Assembly (NCBI RefSeq): GCF_900099935.1
Contig: NZ_FNEK01000007.1
Location: 1 to 64,000 of the forward strand
DNA: 64,000 nt
Direction: 5' to 3'
Origin: Aliiruegeria lutimaris
GTDB taxonomy: Bacteria > Pseudomonadota > Alphaproteobacteria > Rhodobacterales > Rhodobacteraceae
Part shown: positions 27,489 to 37,067 of the stretch, one piece after another
How the letters are laid out: each line of letters opens with the position of its first letter
How positions within the stretch are numbered: the stretch's first letter is position 1
The notes under the pieces: model-generated
The model's database searches: none
What the model was told of the DNA's origin: nothing
The model's input: only the letters and a program-made list of their open reading frames with translations
Translations under genes and position numbers: made by a program

Positions 27489-28178
27489 TCAGTCCAAAAA
27501 GGTCTTCCAGAGCGCGCCGTCACCGAGCTTTTCCACCAACGCCTGATGCGCGAGGCGTTCCGGCTCCGTCAACTTCGAGGGCAGGGGGGCCGGACGCGGG
27601 CGCGGACGCCATGCGGATCCGGAACTGGAGCTGCTCTGGGAATTGGAGGCGAGAGCAAAATCGGGCTGCCGGCCACCAATGAGTTCCAGATAGACATCCG
27701 CGAGGATCTCGGAGTCGAGAAGCGCTCCGTGTAGTGTGCGCGAGGAGTTGTCGATGTTGAAGCGGCGGCAAAGCGCGTCCAGCGAGGAGGGGGAACCGGG
27801 GAAACGCTTTCGCGCCATTGCCAGCGTGTCCAGCGCCTGTGCCTTTGGCAGTTTCGCAAAGCCCGCCCATTCCAGCTCCGCATTGAGAAATTTCATGTCG
27901 AAGGGCGCGTTGTGGATGACCAGCACGGCATCCTGAATGAAATCCATGAAATCCTGCGCGATCGCCTCGAAAAGGGGTTTGTCGGCCAGGAACTCATCGG
28001 AGATTCCATGAACTTCATAGGCTTCCGTCGGCATGCTTCGCTGGGGGTTGATATATTGGTGATAGGTGCGGCCGGTGGGAACATGGTTTTCGAGCTCCAC
28101 GCCGCCGATCTCGACAATCCGGTGGCCATCGTAGGGGTCCAGTCCGGTTGTCTCCGTATCCATCACGATCTCACGCAT
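27489..28178 (-). CDS. dnaQ: DNA polymerase III epsilon subunit (3'-5' proofreading exonuclease)
   Basis: A 229-residue DEDDh exonuclease that proofreads for the replicative polymerase. ExoI is [10 protein letters not shown] (residues 6-15), ExoII lies in [13 protein letters not shown] and ExoIII in [17 protein letters not shown]. The C-terminal tail after residue 180 is a Ser/Pro-rich linker followed by a helix that should bind the polymerase alpha subunit. The start overlaps the coaE stop by 8 bp. It is the last gene of maf-aroE-coaE-dnaQ, the set that commonly flanks the alphaproteobacterial origin. Confidence 0.96.
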   Translation of the reverse strand: MREIVMDTETTGLDPYDGHRIVEIGGVELENHVPTGRTYHQYINPQRSMPTEAYEVHGISDEFLADKPLFEAIAQDFMDFIQDAVLVIHNAPFDMKFLNAELEWAGFAKLPKAQALDTLAMARKRFPGSPSSLDALCRRFNIDNSSRTLHGALLDSEILADVYLELIGGRQPDFALASNSQSSSSSGSAWRPRPRPAPLPSKLTEPERLAHQALVEKLGDGALWKTFLD

Positions 28179-28764
28179 GCGATTTCCTCAACTCCGTCAT
28201 CAGCGTCCGAACCTGTGCTCGTGCGCCTTCCAGAGTAGTCGTGTCAATGACCAGATCCGCGCGGGCGCGTTTCTGGGAATCCGGCATCTGTTTCGACAGG
28301 ATTCGGTGGAATTGTTCAACACTCATGCCGGGGCGGGCAAGGACACGTTTGCGTTGTTCCGCCGCCGGGGCCGAGACGACCACGTTCAGGTCCATCCCTG
28401 CGCTCGCGCCGGTCTCGAACAGAAGCGGGATGTCGAGCAGCAGGATCGGCGCATCGGTCGCCGCAATGAACTCGGCGCGATCCTTCGCAAGGAGCGGATG
28501 CACGACGGCTTCGATCCGCGCCAGCGCGGTGTCATCCTGGCTGATCCACTCTTTCAATGCCTCGCGGCTCACTGCACCGTCGACGATGGAAGACGGGCAG
28601 ATGTCGCCGATCGGATCCACTGCGGCACCCCCCGGTGAATAGAGACGGTGCACGGCGGCATCGGCATCCCAGATCGGCACGCCTTCATCCGCGAACATGC
28701 CGGCGGTTGTCGACTTTCCCATTCCGATGGAACCGGTCAGTCCGATCAGGAAAGGTTTCGTCAT
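28171..28764 (-). CDS. coaE: Dephospho-CoA kinase
   Basis: A 197-residue P-loop kinase for the last step of coenzyme A synthesis. The start [19 protein letters not shown] at 28764 contains Walker A GSIGMGKS (11-18). [13 protein letters not shown] and [12 protein letters not shown] are family blocks for dephospho-CoA binding. The ATG at 28764 overlaps the aroE stop (ATGA), and the stop overlaps the dnaQ start. Confidence 0.96.
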   Translation of the reverse strand: MTKPFLIGLTGSIGMGKSTTAGMFADEGVPIWDADAAVHRLYSPGGAAVDPIGDICPSSIVDGAVSREALKEWISQDDTALARIEAVVHPLLAKDRAEFIAATDAPILLLDIPLLFETGASAGMDLNVVVSAPAAEQRKRVLARPGMSVEQFHRILSKQMPDSQKRARADLVIDTTTLEGARAQVRTLMTELRKSHA

Positions 28765-29594
28765 TGAGCGAGCACCGCCTGACGGAGTTCGTCTGTCACT
28801 TCGGGCCGGATGCCAAACCAACGCTCGAAACCGGGCGCGGCCTGATGCAGAAGCATTCCGAGACCATCGACAACCCGGCAACCACGCTCGGCTGCGTGCC
28901 TGAGAAACGGCGTTTCGAGCGGAGCATAGACGAGATCGTTTACGGTGGCAGCCGGATCGAGCGCATCGAGCGAAACGCGGAATTCCGGCTTGCCGACCAT
29001 CCCAAGCGAGGTGGTATTCACGACGGTGGCCGCGCCGGCCAGCATCGGACCCGAATGCACCCAATCGTAGACTTCGATCTTGGGCCCGAATTCCGATCTC
29101 AACGCTTCGGCGCGACCGCGTGTGCGGTTGGTCAGGCGAATGGTCGGGGCACCGGCATCAATCAGGGCCGTGACGATTGCACGGGCGGCGCCACCGGCGC
29201 CGAACACCGCCGCCGGACCCGATTGCGGATCCCAGCCGGGAGCGTTTTGGCGCAGGTTGGCGAGGAAACCATAGCCATCCGTGTTATCAGCGTGAATTCG
29301 ACCATCTTCGTGGAAAATCAATGTGTTGGCTGCACCGATAAGGGCGGCGCGATCAGTTACCAGGTTGGCAAGGGAAAGCGCTGTCTCCTTGTGCGGGATG
29401 GTAACGTTGACGCCGACGAAACCCATCCGGGGGAGCATTTGCAACACCTCGGCCAGATCGGATTGAGCGATATCCATCGGAATGTAGTGGCCCGCCACGC
29501 CATACGTCTTCAACCAATGGCCATGCAACCTGGGAGACAACGAATGGGCGACGGGAGATCCGATCACCCCGGCAAGTGGTATTCTGGCAGTCAT
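28761..29594 (-). CDS. aroE: Shikimate dehydrogenase
   Basis: A 277-residue NADPH-dependent enzyme reducing 3-dehydroshikimate in aromatic amino acid synthesis. Shikimate binding: [10 protein letters not shown] and the catalytic lysine in NVTIPHKE; then [13 protein letters not shown] binding: [10 protein letters not shown] with NRT following. [18 protein letters not shown] closes the fold. It is linked by 4-bp overlaps to maf upstream and coaE downstream. Confidence 0.96.
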   Translation of the reverse strand: MTARIPLAGVIGSPVAHSLSPRLHGHWLKTYGVAGHYIPMDIAQSDLAEVLQMLPRMGFVGVNVTIPHKETALSLANLVTDRAALIGAANTLIFHEDGRIHADNTDGYGFLANLRQNAPGWDPQSGPAAVFGAGGAARAIVTALIDAGAPTIRLTNRTRGRAEALRSEFGPKIEVYDWVHSGPMLAGAATVVNTTSLGMVGKPEFRVSLDALDPAATVNDLVYAPLETPFLRHAAERGCRVVDGLGMLLHQAAPGFERWFGIRPEVTDELRQAVLAQ

Positions 29595-30187
29595 GTTTCG
29601 ATCACCCCTCTGAGTGCAAGATGATCTAACAGGGGCAATAACGGAAGCCCAAGGACGGAAAAGAAATCGCCATCGACACGCTCGAAAAAGCGGACACCTT
29701 CGGATTCGAGCTGGTAGGCGCCAACACAGTAACGGATCTGGTCCCAGTTCCGCGTGACATAGGAGTCGACATAGCTTTCCGACAACGTTCGCATCTTCAT
29801 TCGAACCGTTTCTGTGAACCGCCAGACAGGGCGATTGTCTTCGGCCAGCACCGCCGCACTGTGAAGGCGATGTTCCCGGCCCGAAAGCCGCAGAATCTGT
29901 TCGCAGGCATCGGCCGAATCAGCGGGCTTGGTCAGGATCGTTCCATCGAGTTCGAGAATCTGGTCGCATCCAAGAACCAGCTTTTCTGGTGCGCGCGCCG
30001 ACACCCTGAGCGCCTTGAGCTCGGCGAGATGATCGGAGATGTCGCGCGGCGAGAGGCCTTCGGCTTGCATCGCATGGCGCGCGGTCTCTTCGTCGATACG
30101 GGCTTTCGCCACCTCGAACGGAACGTGGGCATTGCGCAAGAGCTCGGCCCGGATTTCCGACCCGGACGCAAGACACAGAACTGGCAT
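29591..30187 (-). CDS. maf: Maf-like nucleotide pyrophosphatase
   Basis: A 198-residue Maf/HAM1-fold enzyme that hydrolyses non-canonical or modified nucleoside triphosphates. The start MPVLCLASGSEIRAELL at 30187 gives the Maf signature LASGSxxR at residues 5-12; LVLGCDQILEL holds the catalytic Asp, and GREHRLHSAAV follows. The active-site set resembles the 7-methyl-GTP/UTP class, but the substrate is not resolved. It is the first gene of the leftward run and borders the proposed origin; a DnaA-box-like TGTGGATAT overlaps its start codon. Confidence 0.93.
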   Translation of the reverse strand: MPVLCLASGSEIRAELLRNAHVPFEVAKARIDEETARHAMQAEGLSPRDISDHLAELKALRVSARAPEKLVLGCDQILELDGTILTKPADSADACEQILRLSGREHRLHSAAVLAEDNRPVWRFTETVRMKMRTLSESYVDSYVTRNWDQIRYCVGAYQLESEGVRFFERVDGDFFSVLGLPLLPLLDHLALRGVIET

Positions 30188-30596
30188 GTGGATATCCTCG
30201 TGGATAGCTCTGGGACTCCGGACTGTAAATCTTGTGACCTGATTGGAAGAAGATTTCCAGTAGGGGACTGGCAGAGCATATCGGGGATTACGGTCACACC
30301 CCGTCCACGGTGTGCAGTTTGAGCCGGGTGACTTGGGATGAATCCTGCTGTCCACCGCTGTCCCGGACCCGCACCCAGAACTGTCTACAGCGGGAAATTT
30401 TTTAACTATATGAAAAACAGAGAAATAAAATACTTATCCACAGAGTGTGACGAGCCTGTCTGATCTTTTTCACATTGGGGATGACTCGGTGGAGTTTCCA
30501 ATAATCCACAAATGCACAGGGACTACATCAACAACATCTTTTATTTCTTCTTTTATTTTTTATTTAGGGTAGGTCGGATTTCCTGGGAGGACGACC
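30188..30596. other. Probable chromosomal replication origin oriC
   Basis: A 409-bp gene-free stretch between divergent maf and hemJ, much richer in AT than its surroundings. It contains one perfect DnaA box (TTATCCACA, 30434-30442), a one-mismatch box (TAATCCACA, 30502-30510), a reverse one-mismatch box across the maf start (TGTGGATAT, 30187-30195), a weaker reverse CGTGGATAG (30199-30207) and AAATGCACA (30510-30518). Two AT-rich runs (about 30396-30437 and 30537-30565) could be the unwinding element. Three GANTC sites occur (30214, 30340, 30483). dnaQ-coaE-aroE-maf on one side and hemJ-rho-mnmE-mnmG-rsmG-parAB on the other is the known alphaproteobacterial origin neighbourhood. Confidence 0.75.
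30434..30442 (+). promoter_or_regulatory. Perfect DnaA box
   Basis: TTATCCACA matches the high-affinity DnaA consensus exactly. It abuts the AT-rich run at 30396-30437 inside the proposed oriC. Confidence 0.75.
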
Positions 30597-31049
30597 ATGA
30601 TAGAAGACTGGCTGACCGAATATTATGTCTGGATCAAGTCGCTACACGTGGTCTCCGTGATCGCATGGATGGCGGGTTTGTTCTACTTGCCGCGTCTGTA
30701 CGTTCATCACACGGAACAGACGACGCCAGGTACCGAGATGGATACCGTCTTCCAGATGATGGAGCGGAAGCTTTTGAAGCTCATCATGAACCCATCCATG
30801 ATCGCCAGCTGGGTCTTTGGCCTGATGCTGGTGCTGACCCCCGGGATTGTCGACTGGGGCGCTGTGTGGCCTTACACGAAGGCTGTGTCGATCCTGGCAA
30901 TGACCTGGTTCCATATGTGGCTCGCGGCGCATCGGCGCGACTTCATAGATGGGGATTTCAAGCTGTCAGGGCGCACCTACAGGATCATGAACGAGCTGCC
31001 GACGGTCTTGATGCTAATCATCGTCTTCTCGGTCATCGTTCGTTTCTGA
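30597..31049 (+). CDS. hemJ: Protoporphyrinogen IX oxidase HemJ
   Basis: A 150-residue inner-membrane haem-synthesis enzyme oxidising protoporphyrinogen IX to protoporphyrin IX, the form used where HemG and HemY are absent. Four transmembrane helices are predicted. The family block KSLHVVSVIAWMAGLFYLPR (residues 14-33) carries His17, a haem ligand, and YVHHTE follows. The start ATG 30597 follows CTGGGAGGACGACC. It is the first gene to the right of oriC, so its promoter must lie in or next to the origin. Confidence 0.94.
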   Translation: MIEDWLTEYYVWIKSLHVVSVIAWMAGLFYLPRLYVHHTEQTTPGTEMDTVFQMMERKLLKLIMNPSMIASWVFGLMLVLTPGIVDWGAVWPYTKAVSILAMTWFHMWLAAHRRDFIDGDFKLSGRTYRIMNELPTVLMLIIVFSVIVRF

Positions 31050-31070
31050 AGGGTCCGTGTTGCGTGGGAA

Positions 31071-31099
31071 TTGACTCCATGGCCTGGAGTCCTTAAATG
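31071..31099 (+). promoter_or_regulatory. Candidate rho promoter with palindromic spacer
   Basis: TTGACT (31071-31076) and TAAATG (31094-31099) are 17 bp apart. The spacer holds the perfect inverted repeat GACTCCA-N5-TGGAGTC (31073-31091), each arm carrying a GANTC (CcrM methylation) site. It lies between hemJ and rho. Confidence 0.4.
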
Positions 31100-31148
31100 C
31101 GCGTCAACGGCAGTCCTGCCAGGTCTCTCCATTCAAATACGAAATCGC

Positions 31149-31165
31149 CACCGGTTGCGCCGGTG
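31149..31165 (+). promoter_or_regulatory. Leader hairpin abutting the rho ribosome binding site
   Basis: CACCGG-TTGCG-CCGGTG forms a 6-bp stem with a 5-base loop, and the Shine-Dalgarno AAGGA follows without a gap (31166-31170). A protein or RNA acting on this hairpin could affect rho translation. Confidence 0.4.
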
Positions 31166-31179
31166 AAGGAATATTATTC

Positions 31180-32451
31180 ATGGCCGAACAATCGCTGACA
31201 CTCTCCGAACTCAAGGCGCAGAGCCCGAAGGATCTTCTGTCCACGGCAGAGGAGCTGGAGATCGACAACGCCTCCACGATGCGCAAGGGCGACATGATGT
31301 TCGCCATTTTGAAGGAGCGTGCCGAGGATGGCTGGGAAATCGCCGGTGATGGCGTTCTGGAAGTCATGCAGGACGGTTTCGGTTTTCTGAGATCGCCGGA
31401 AGCAAACTACCTGCCTGGTCCGGACGACATTTACCTGTCGCCCGATATGATCCGGCAATACTCGCTGCGCACGGGCGATACGGTTGATGGCGTGATCCAG
31501 GCGCCGCGCGAGAATGAGCGCTATTTCTGCATGACGAAGGTTACGCAGATCAATTTCGAGGACCCCGAACGGGCACGTCATAAGGTCAATTTCGACAACC
31601 TGACCCCGCTCTACCCGGATGAACGGTTGAAGATGGAGACGGACGATCCGACGGCGAAGGATCGCTCTGCCCGGATCATCGACCTGGTGGCGCCGATTGG
31701 AAAAGGTCAGCGGTGCTTGATCGTGGCGCCTCCGCGGACCGGCAAGACGGTGCTGCTTCAGAACATCGCGCATTCGATCGAGAAGAATCATCCGGAGTGC
31801 TACCTGATCGTTCTGCTGATCGATGAGCGCCCGGAAGAAGTGACCGATATGCAGCGGAGCGTGAAGGGCGAGGTGATCTCCTCGACCTTTGACGAGCCTG
31901 CGACGCGGCACGTTGCCGTGTCGGAAATGGTGATCGAGAAGGCCAAGCGCTTGGTCGAGCATAAACGAGATGTTGTTATTCTTCTAGACTCTATCACAAG
32001 ACTTGGTAGGGCATTCAACACAGTCGTGCCGTCTTCGGGCAAGGTTTTGACCGGTGGTGTGGACGCGAATGCGCTGCAACGCCCGAAGCGGTTCTTTGGT
32101 GCAGCCCGGAATATCGAAGAAGGTGGGTCGCTTACGATCATCGCGACGGCTCTGATCGACACAGGCAGTCGGATGGACGAAGTGATCTTCGAGGAATTCA
32201 AGGGAACGGGTAACTCGGAAATCGTGCTCGATCGTAAGGTTGCGGATAAACGTGTCTTCCCGGCGATGGATATTCTCAAGTCCGGTACCCGGAAGGAAGA
32301 GCTTCTGGTCGATAAGGGAGACCTGCAGAAGACGTTTGTCCTGCGTCGGATCCTGAACCCGATGGGTACGACGGATGCGATCGAATTCCTGATCTCGAAG
32401 TTGAAGCAGACGAAGTCGAACTCTGATTTCTTCGACTCCATGAACACCTGA
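31180..32451 (+). CDS. rho: Transcription termination factor Rho
   Basis: A 423-residue hexameric RNA helicase that ends transcription at Rho-dependent sites. The N-terminal domain starts [20 protein letters not shown]; the cold-shock-like RNA-binding fold has [15 protein letters not shown]; Walker A is [46 protein letters not shown] (Walker B) and [12 protein letters not shown] are core motifs. ATG 31180 follows AAGGAATATTATTC. It stands between hemJ and mnmE on the rightward replichore. All catalytic motifs are intact. Confidence 0.98.
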   Translation: MAEQSLTLSELKAQSPKDLLSTAEELEIDNASTMRKGDMMFAILKERAEDGWEIAGDGVLEVMQDGFGFLRSPEANYLPGPDDIYLSPDMIRQYSLRTGDTVDGVIQAPRENERYFCMTKVTQINFEDPERARHKVNFDNLTPLYPDERLKMETDDPTAKDRSARIIDLVAPIGKGQRCLIVAPPRTGKTVLLQNIAHSIEKNHPECYLIVLLIDERPEEVTDMQRSVKGEVISSTFDEPATRHVAVSEMVIEKAKRLVEHKRDVVILLDSITRLGRAFNTVVPSSGKVLTGGVDANALQRPKRFFGAARNIEEGGSLTIIATALIDTGSRMDEVIFEEFKGTGNSEIVLDRKVADKRVFPAMDILKSGTRKEELLVDKGDLQKTFVLRRILNPMGTTDAIEFLISKLKQTKSNSDFFDSMNT

Positions 32452-32473
32452 TACGGGCTACTAGGGGAGAGAA

Positions 32474-33754
32474 ATGGATACGATCTTTGCCCTGGCGACG
32501 GCGCCTGGCCGTGCCGGGGTGTCGGTGGTACGTGTTTCGGGCCCGAGAGCCTGGGAGATATGTCGTCTCCTTGCCGGAGATGTCCCGGCACCTCGCCGGG
32601 CCTCTTTGCGTCGATTGGTTAGTTCCGGTGTCGTGATTGATGAGGCTTTGATTTTGGCTTTTTCGGCTGGCGAGAGCTTTACCGGAGAAGAAGTTGTCGA
32701 ATTTCAGACCCATGGCAGTCCTGCCGTCGTCGGATTCTTACTGAAGACTCTCTCGGCACAAGAGGGAGCGCGGGTTGCCGAGCCCGGTGAGTTCACGCGT
32801 CGGGCACTGGAGAACGGACGTTTGGACCTCGCGGAGGTCGAGGGGCTTTCGGATCTCTTGACCGCGGAGACGGAAGCGCAAAGACGTCAGGCATTTCGGA
32901 TTTTCGATGGCGAGCTCGGCCGGCAAGTCGAGATCTGGAGATCCAAACTGCTGAGATCGGCGGCCTTGGTCGAGTCCACGATTGATTTCGCGGATGAAGA
33001 GGTGCCGGAGAATGTGTCACCCGAAGTGGAAAGCTTGTTGCGATCTCTTCGGAACGAGTTTGCCCGAGAAATTGAGGGAGTCGCTGTTTCAGAGCGTCTC
33101 CGATCCGGTTTTGAGGTCGCAATTGTTGGTCCGCCGAACGCTGGTAAGTCGACCTTGCTGAATCGTCTGGCGGGTCGTGACGCAGCGATTACGTCTGAAA
33201 TCGCGGGTACGACTCGAGATGTGATCGAGGTCCGCATGGATATCGACGGGCTTCCGGTGACATTCCTGGATACAGCAGGATTGCGTGAAACAGAGGATGT
33301 CGTTGAAGCAATCGGCGTTCAGCGGGCGCTTGATCGGGCAAACCAAGCGGATCTTCGGGTTGTTCTGGGGGTGGCAAGTCCGGGTTTGAAACTGGAGCCC
33401 GAGGATCTGGTTTTGATCCCGAAATCTGATCTTTTGGATGAGGCGGTAGAAAACCCGATTTCCGGGGTGACGGGTGAAGGTGTTACCGATCTTTTGGAGC
33501 AGATTTCCGCGGTTCTTGGCAAGCGCGTTTCCCAAGCGCATCTTGCTACGCATCTTCGTCATCAAGAGGCATTGCAAATTGCGGTCGAATCCCTAGATCA
33601 TGCGCTCGACTACCTGGCGCTGGAATCGGGCTTGGAGGAACTGGTTGCGGAAACGATAAGGGCAGCCATTCGGAGCGTTGATGCCTTGGTGGGTCGCATT
33701 GGCGTCGAAGATGTCCTCGGCGAGATCTTCAGAAACTTCTGCATTGGAAAGTGA
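32474..33754 (+). CDS. mnmE: tRNA modification GTPase MnmE
   Basis: A 426-residue potassium-dependent GTPase that with MnmG adds a carboxymethylaminomethyl or taurine-like group to U34 of tRNAs. The N-terminal tetrahydrofolate-binding domain begins [20 protein letters not shown]. The G domain has GPPNAGKST, the G2 loop AGTTRDV, DTAGLRE and a KSDLL in place of NKxD. The C-terminus ends NFCIGK, with the catalytic cysteine. It is slightly short for the family (about 450). The stop is two bases before the mnmG start codon, so the two partner subunits are co-expressed. Confidence 0.97.
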   Translation: MDTIFALATAPGRAGVSVVRVSGPRAWEICRLLAGDVPAPRRASLRRLVSSGVVIDEALILAFSAGESFTGEEVVEFQTHGSPAVVGFLLKTLSAQEGARVAEPGEFTRRALENGRLDLAEVEGLSDLLTAETEAQRRQAFRIFDGELGRQVEIWRSKLLRSAALVESTIDFADEEVPENVSPEVESLLRSLRNEFAREIEGVAVSERLRSGFEVAIVGPPNAGKSTLLNRLAGRDAAITSEIAGTTRDVIEVRMDIDGLPVTFLDTAGLRETEDVVEAIGVQRALDRANQADLRVVLGVASPGLKLEPEDLVLIPKSDLLDEAVENPISGVTGEGVTDLLEQISAVLGKRVSQAHLATHLRHQEALQIAVESLDHALDYLALESGLEELVAETIRAAIRSVDALVGRIGVEDVLGEIFRNFCIGK

Positions 33755-33756
33755 GG

Positions 33757-35628
33757 ATGTTTCACGTGAAACAGGACTATGATGTCATCGTTGTTGGTGG
33801 TGGACATGCCGGTTGTGAAGCCGCTTCCGCTGCGGCGAGGGCCGGTGCCAAGGTTGCGCTGGTTACTCTGAAGGCGACGGATCTTGGAGTCATGTCCTGC
33901 AACCCAGCGATCGGCGGGCTTGGGAAAGGCCATCTTGTCCGCGAGGTCGATGCGCTAGACGGTTTGATGGGGCGCGTTGCTGACCGCTCGGGAATCCAGT
34001 TTCGGCTACTGAATCGGAAGAAAGGGCCGGCGGTTCAAGGCCCGCGCGCACAGTCCGACCGAAAGCTGTACGCGGAAGCCATGACCTCAGAGATTGCGGG
34101 TACAGACGGCCTTGATCTCGTGACGGCTGAGGTTTGTGGGCTCTTGGAAGAGAACCGGCGTATTTCCGGGATCTCCGTTTCAGATGGCAGTGAAATTCGC
34201 GCTGCGGCCGTTGTCTTGACGACTGGTACATTTCTGAACGGAACGATCCATATCGGAGATAGAAAGCACGCTGGAGGCCGGATCGGAGACCGTAACTCGG
34301 TCCTGTTGGCAGATCAGATACGTGGCTTCGATCTGCCCATTGGCCGATTGAAAACTGGTACACCTCCGAGACTGGATGGGCGTACGATCAATTGGAGCAT
34401 TCTGGAGTCTCAACCGGGAGATCTTGATCCGTCGATGTTCTCCTTCCTGTCGACGAGACCGATTGCCAGGCAAATCTCTTGCGGAATCACCCATACGAAC
34501 GCCGCTACGCACGATATCATACGAGCCAATCTGGACCGATCAGCTATGTATGGTGGGCATATAGAAGGTGTTGGCCCCAGATATTGTCCCTCCATCGAAG
34601 ACAAGGTGGTTCGGTTTTCTTTGAAAGACTCTCACCAGATTTTCCTGGAGCCGGAGGGATTGGACGATTTCACTGTCTATCCAAACGGAATCTCTACATC
34701 CCTGCCGGAAGATGTTCAGGAGGCATATGTTCATTCCATTCGTGGACTTGAGGATGTTCGGATCCTTCAACCGGGTTATGCCATCGAGTATGACTATATT
34801 GATCCGAGGAGTTTGGACCATTGTTTGGCTCTGCGACACCTCTCTGGGCTTTTTCTTGCAGGACAGATTAACGGAACCACCGGGTACGAAGAAGCGGCGG
34901 CTCAAGGCTTGGTTGCAGGGTTGAACGCGGCGCGGCATGCTAGGCAACTGGAACCGGTTACTTTCGATCGAAGCGAAAGCTACATTGGTGTGATGGTTGA
35001 CGATCTGATCACCCAAGGTGTTATCGAGCCATACCGGATGTTTACCTCAAGGGCGGAGTACCGTCTGTCTTTGAGAGCGGACAATGCCGACCAGAGATTG
35101 ACGCCTTTAGCCATCTCACTGGGGATTGCTTCCCGGCAACGAGCCGAGGCTTTCGACAAGAAGCTCTCGAAAATCAAGGCGGCAAAGGAATTACTTGGTA
35201 CCCATATGGTCAGTTCAAGGGAACTGGGTGGGGTAGGTGTCAAGGTAAACTTGGACGGTCCCAAGAGGTCGGGCTTGGATTCGTTGACTCTTCCCGGGGC
35301 AAGTGTGGAAGGACTATCGCCCTTGATTCCGGGCTTGGATCAGATTGACCGGGATATCCTGGAGCAGGTTGAGCGAGACTCGCTCTATAAAAATTACATC
35401 GATCGACAGCAGAAGGACGTTGAAGCCTTGAAAAAGGACGAGGCTTGGATCATTCCAGATGGTTTTTCTTATGACGGTCTTGATGGCCTTTCCAATGAAC
35501 TGCGAAGCAAACTTGAGAATGTGCGCCCGCGGACTTTGGCTCAGGCGGGTCGCATAGGAGGCATGACTCCGGCTGCTCTGACCCTGATCCTTGCACATAT
35601 CCGGCGCGGGGAACGCCGGCGTGCCTGA
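33757..35628 (+). CDS. mnmG: tRNA uridine-5-carboxymethylaminomethyl synthesis enzyme MnmG (GidA)
   Basis: A 623-residue FAD enzyme, partner of MnmE. The FAD-binding motif is [19 protein letters not shown] near the N-terminus. [31 protein letters not shown] and [20 protein letters not shown] are family blocks; the C-terminal helical domain contains TRPxTL-like [13 protein letters not shown]. The ATG at 33757 was chosen; a GTG two codons earlier is possible. The first codons MFHVKQ are encoded by a parS site, so the N-terminus is shaped by centromere sequence. The stop overlaps the GTG start of rsmG. Confidence 0.97.
   Translation: MFHVKQDYDVIVVGGGHAGCEAASAAARAGAKVALVTLKATDLGVMSCNPAIGGLGKGHLVREVDALDGLMGRVADRSGIQFRLLNRKKGPAVQGPRAQSDRKLYAEAMTSEIAGTDGLDLVTAEVCGLLEENRRISGISVSDGSEIRAAAVVLTTGTFLNGTIHIGDRKHAGGRIGDRNSVLLADQIRGFDLPIGRLKTGTPPRLDGRTINWSILESQPGDLDPSMFSFLSTRPIARQISCGITHTNAATHDIIRANLDRSAMYGGHIEGVGPRYCPSIEDKVVRFSLKDSHQIFLEPEGLDDFTVYPNGISTSLPEDVQEAYVHSIRGLEDVRILQPGYAIEYDYIDPRSLDHCLALRHLSGLFLAGQINGTTGYEEAAAQGLVAGLNAARHARQLEPVTFDRSESYIGVMVDDLITQGVIEPYRMFTSRAEYRLSLRADNADQRLTPLAISLGIASRQRAEAFDKKLSKIKAAKELLGTHMVSSRELGGVGVKVNLDGPKRSGLDSLTLPGASVEGLSPLIPGLDQIDRDILEQVERDSLYKNYIDRQQKDVEALKKDEAWIIPDGFSYDGLDGLSNELRSKLENVRPRTLAQAGRIGGMTPAALTLILAHIRRGERRRA
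33758..33773. other. parS centromere site 1
   Basis: TGTTTCACGTGAAACA is a perfect 16-bp palindrome identical to the ParB-binding consensus. It begins at the second base of the mnmG start codon and so lies inside coding sequence. It is about 3.3 kb from the proposed oriC and 3.3 kb before parB. Confidence 0.95.
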
Positions 35629-36253
35629 ACTTGAACGCTTGATGACAGACACGCTCGGGCTCAATGTTTCACGTGAAACACTCGATCGCTTGAGAACCCA
35701 CCTTGAGTTGCTTCGGAAGTGGAACCCGAAGATCAATCTCGTGTCCCCTTCGACACTTGCTATAGGTGCTGTCAGGCATATTGCAGATTCCGCGCAATTG
35801 ATGAACTGCATCACAGGAGGCGAAAGCTCTTGGCTCGACTTCGGATCGGGCGGAGGATTTCCAGGTCTCGTCTGCGCCATCCTCGCACAGGAGTTGGCGC
35901 CGGATCTCAGGTTCACCCTGGTCGAGAGCGACAAGAGAAAATCGGCGTTCCTTCTTAACACTTCCCGAGCCATCGATCTGAAAGTGACCATTCTGGCAAA
36001 GAGAATCGAAGATGTGCCACCTCAAAACGCGGACATCATCTCGGCCCGCGCTGTGGCGAACCTAGCGAAACTCCTGGAATACGCGAAGCCGCACCTTTCA
36101 GATGTCGGAAAGTGTATTTTTCCAAAGGGGGAGCGCTTTGAGGACGAGCTACGCGATGCCCGAAAGCAGTGGAACTTCAAGTTGTCGCAAAAGCCAAGTA
36201 TAACCGACGACAACGCAGCCATTTTGGTGCTTGGAGATATCGCCCGTGTCTGA
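35621..36253 (+). CDS. rsmG: 16S rRNA (guanine-N7) methyltransferase RsmG (GidB)
   Basis: A 210-residue SAM-dependent methyltransferase for G527 of 16S rRNA (E. coli numbering); loss of it gives low-level streptomycin resistance in other bacteria. The SAM motif is [14 protein letters not shown] (normally D-x-G-S-G-x-G-x-P-G). INLVSPST and [17 protein letters not shown] are family blocks. The start is taken as GTG 35621, overlapping the mnmG stop by 8 bp; ATG 35642 is an alternative. Residues [11 protein letters not shown] are encoded across a parS site. parA starts 8 bp before its stop. Confidence 0.95.
   Translation: MPELERLMTDTLGLNVSRETLDRLRTHLELLRKWNPKINLVSPSTLAIGAVRHIADSAQLMNCITGGESSWLDFGSGGGFPGLVCAILAQELAPDLRFTLVESDKRKSAFLLNTSRAIDLKVTILAKRIEDVPPQNADIISARAVANLAKLLEYAKPHLSDVGKCIFPKGERFEDELRDARKQWNFKLSQKPSITDDNAAILVLGDIARV
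35665..35680. other. parS centromere site 2
   Basis: A second exact TGTTTCACGTGAAACA, identical to site 1, inside the 5' part of rsmG where it encodes VSRET. It is 566 bp upstream of the parA start. The two sites are 1.9 kb apart. Confidence 0.95.
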
Positions 36254-37055
36254 CAGATCAAGGCCGAATTCGGCAAAAATCATTGCTGTCGCCAACCAGA
36301 AAGGCGGGGTGGGAAAGACCACAACGACGATCAATCTAGGCGCTGCTCTGGCCGAAACCGGTCATAAAGTACTGATTGTCGATCTGGATCCGCAGGGAAA
36401 CGCCTCAACAGGTTTGGGTGTCTCTGCTTCGGATCGTGGTATGACAACCTATGATCTGTTGCTTGAGGACGCTCCAATCTCCTCGATCGTTCAGCAAACC
36501 GATATTGCAAACCTGTCGCTCGCGCCTTCCACAACCGATCTCAGTTCTGCCGATATCGAGCTTGTTTCCAACGAAAGAAGGAGCTTCCTCCTTCACGACG
36601 CCTTGCGAAAACCGAGTTTTAACGAATTTGGTTACGATCATGTTCTCATCGATTGTCCACCGTCGTTGAACCTTTTGACTGTCAATGCAATGGTGGCAGC
36701 CCACTCCGTATTGGTTCCGCTCCAGAGCGAGTTTTACGCCCTCGAAGGGTTGTCGCAACTTATGATGACTTTACGGGAGGTTCGACAGACGGCCAATCCC
36801 GATCTCCGCATCGAAGGCGTACTCCTGACGATGTATGACATAAGAAACAACTTGTCGCTTCAAGTCGAACAGGATGCGCGCGAAGCTTTGGGTGACCTCG
36901 TGTTTCAGACTCGGATACCGCGCAATGTGCGCATCAGTGAAGCGCCCAGCTTCGCCCAGTCAGTCCTTGAATACGACACGCGCTCCAAAGGAAGCGTGGC
37001 GTACCGGGAGCTCGCGCAGGAAATGGTCTCTCGCAGTGTTGGATCATCGCTTTAA
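36246..37055 (+). CDS. parA: Chromosome partitioning ATPase ParA
   Basis: A 269-residue Walker-type ATPase that binds DNA non-specifically when ATP-bound and drives ParB-parS segregation. The deviant Walker A is KGGVGKTTT (19-27), followed by VLIVDLDPQGNASTGLG (Walker A') and HVLIDCPPSLNLLTVNAM (Walker B). The start is GTG 36246 with GGAG 9 bp upstream; it overlaps the rsmG stop by 8 bp. The 14-residue N-terminus lacks a long HTH extension, as in chromosomal type Ia/Soj proteins. parB follows after 12 bp. Confidence 0.97.
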   Translation: MSDRSRPNSAKIIAVANQKGGVGKTTTTINLGAALAETGHKVLIVDLDPQGNASTGLGVSASDRGMTTYDLLLEDAPISSIVQQTDIANLSLAPSTTDLSSADIELVSNERRSFLLHDALRKPSFNEFGYDHVLIDCPPSLNLLTVNAMVAAHSVLVPLQSEFYALEGLSQLMMTLREVRQTANPDLRIEGVLLTMYDIRNNLSLQVEQDAREALGDLVFQTRIPRNVRISEAPSFAQSVLEYDTRSKGSVAYRELAQEMVSRSVGSSL

Positions 37056-37067
37056 ACCGGGGTGAAA

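Noticed and set aside
30402-30416. CtrA box within oriC
   Set aside because: TTAACTATATGAAAA has one intact half only (TTAA-N7-AAAA), so Caulobacter-like CtrA control of this origin is not supported.
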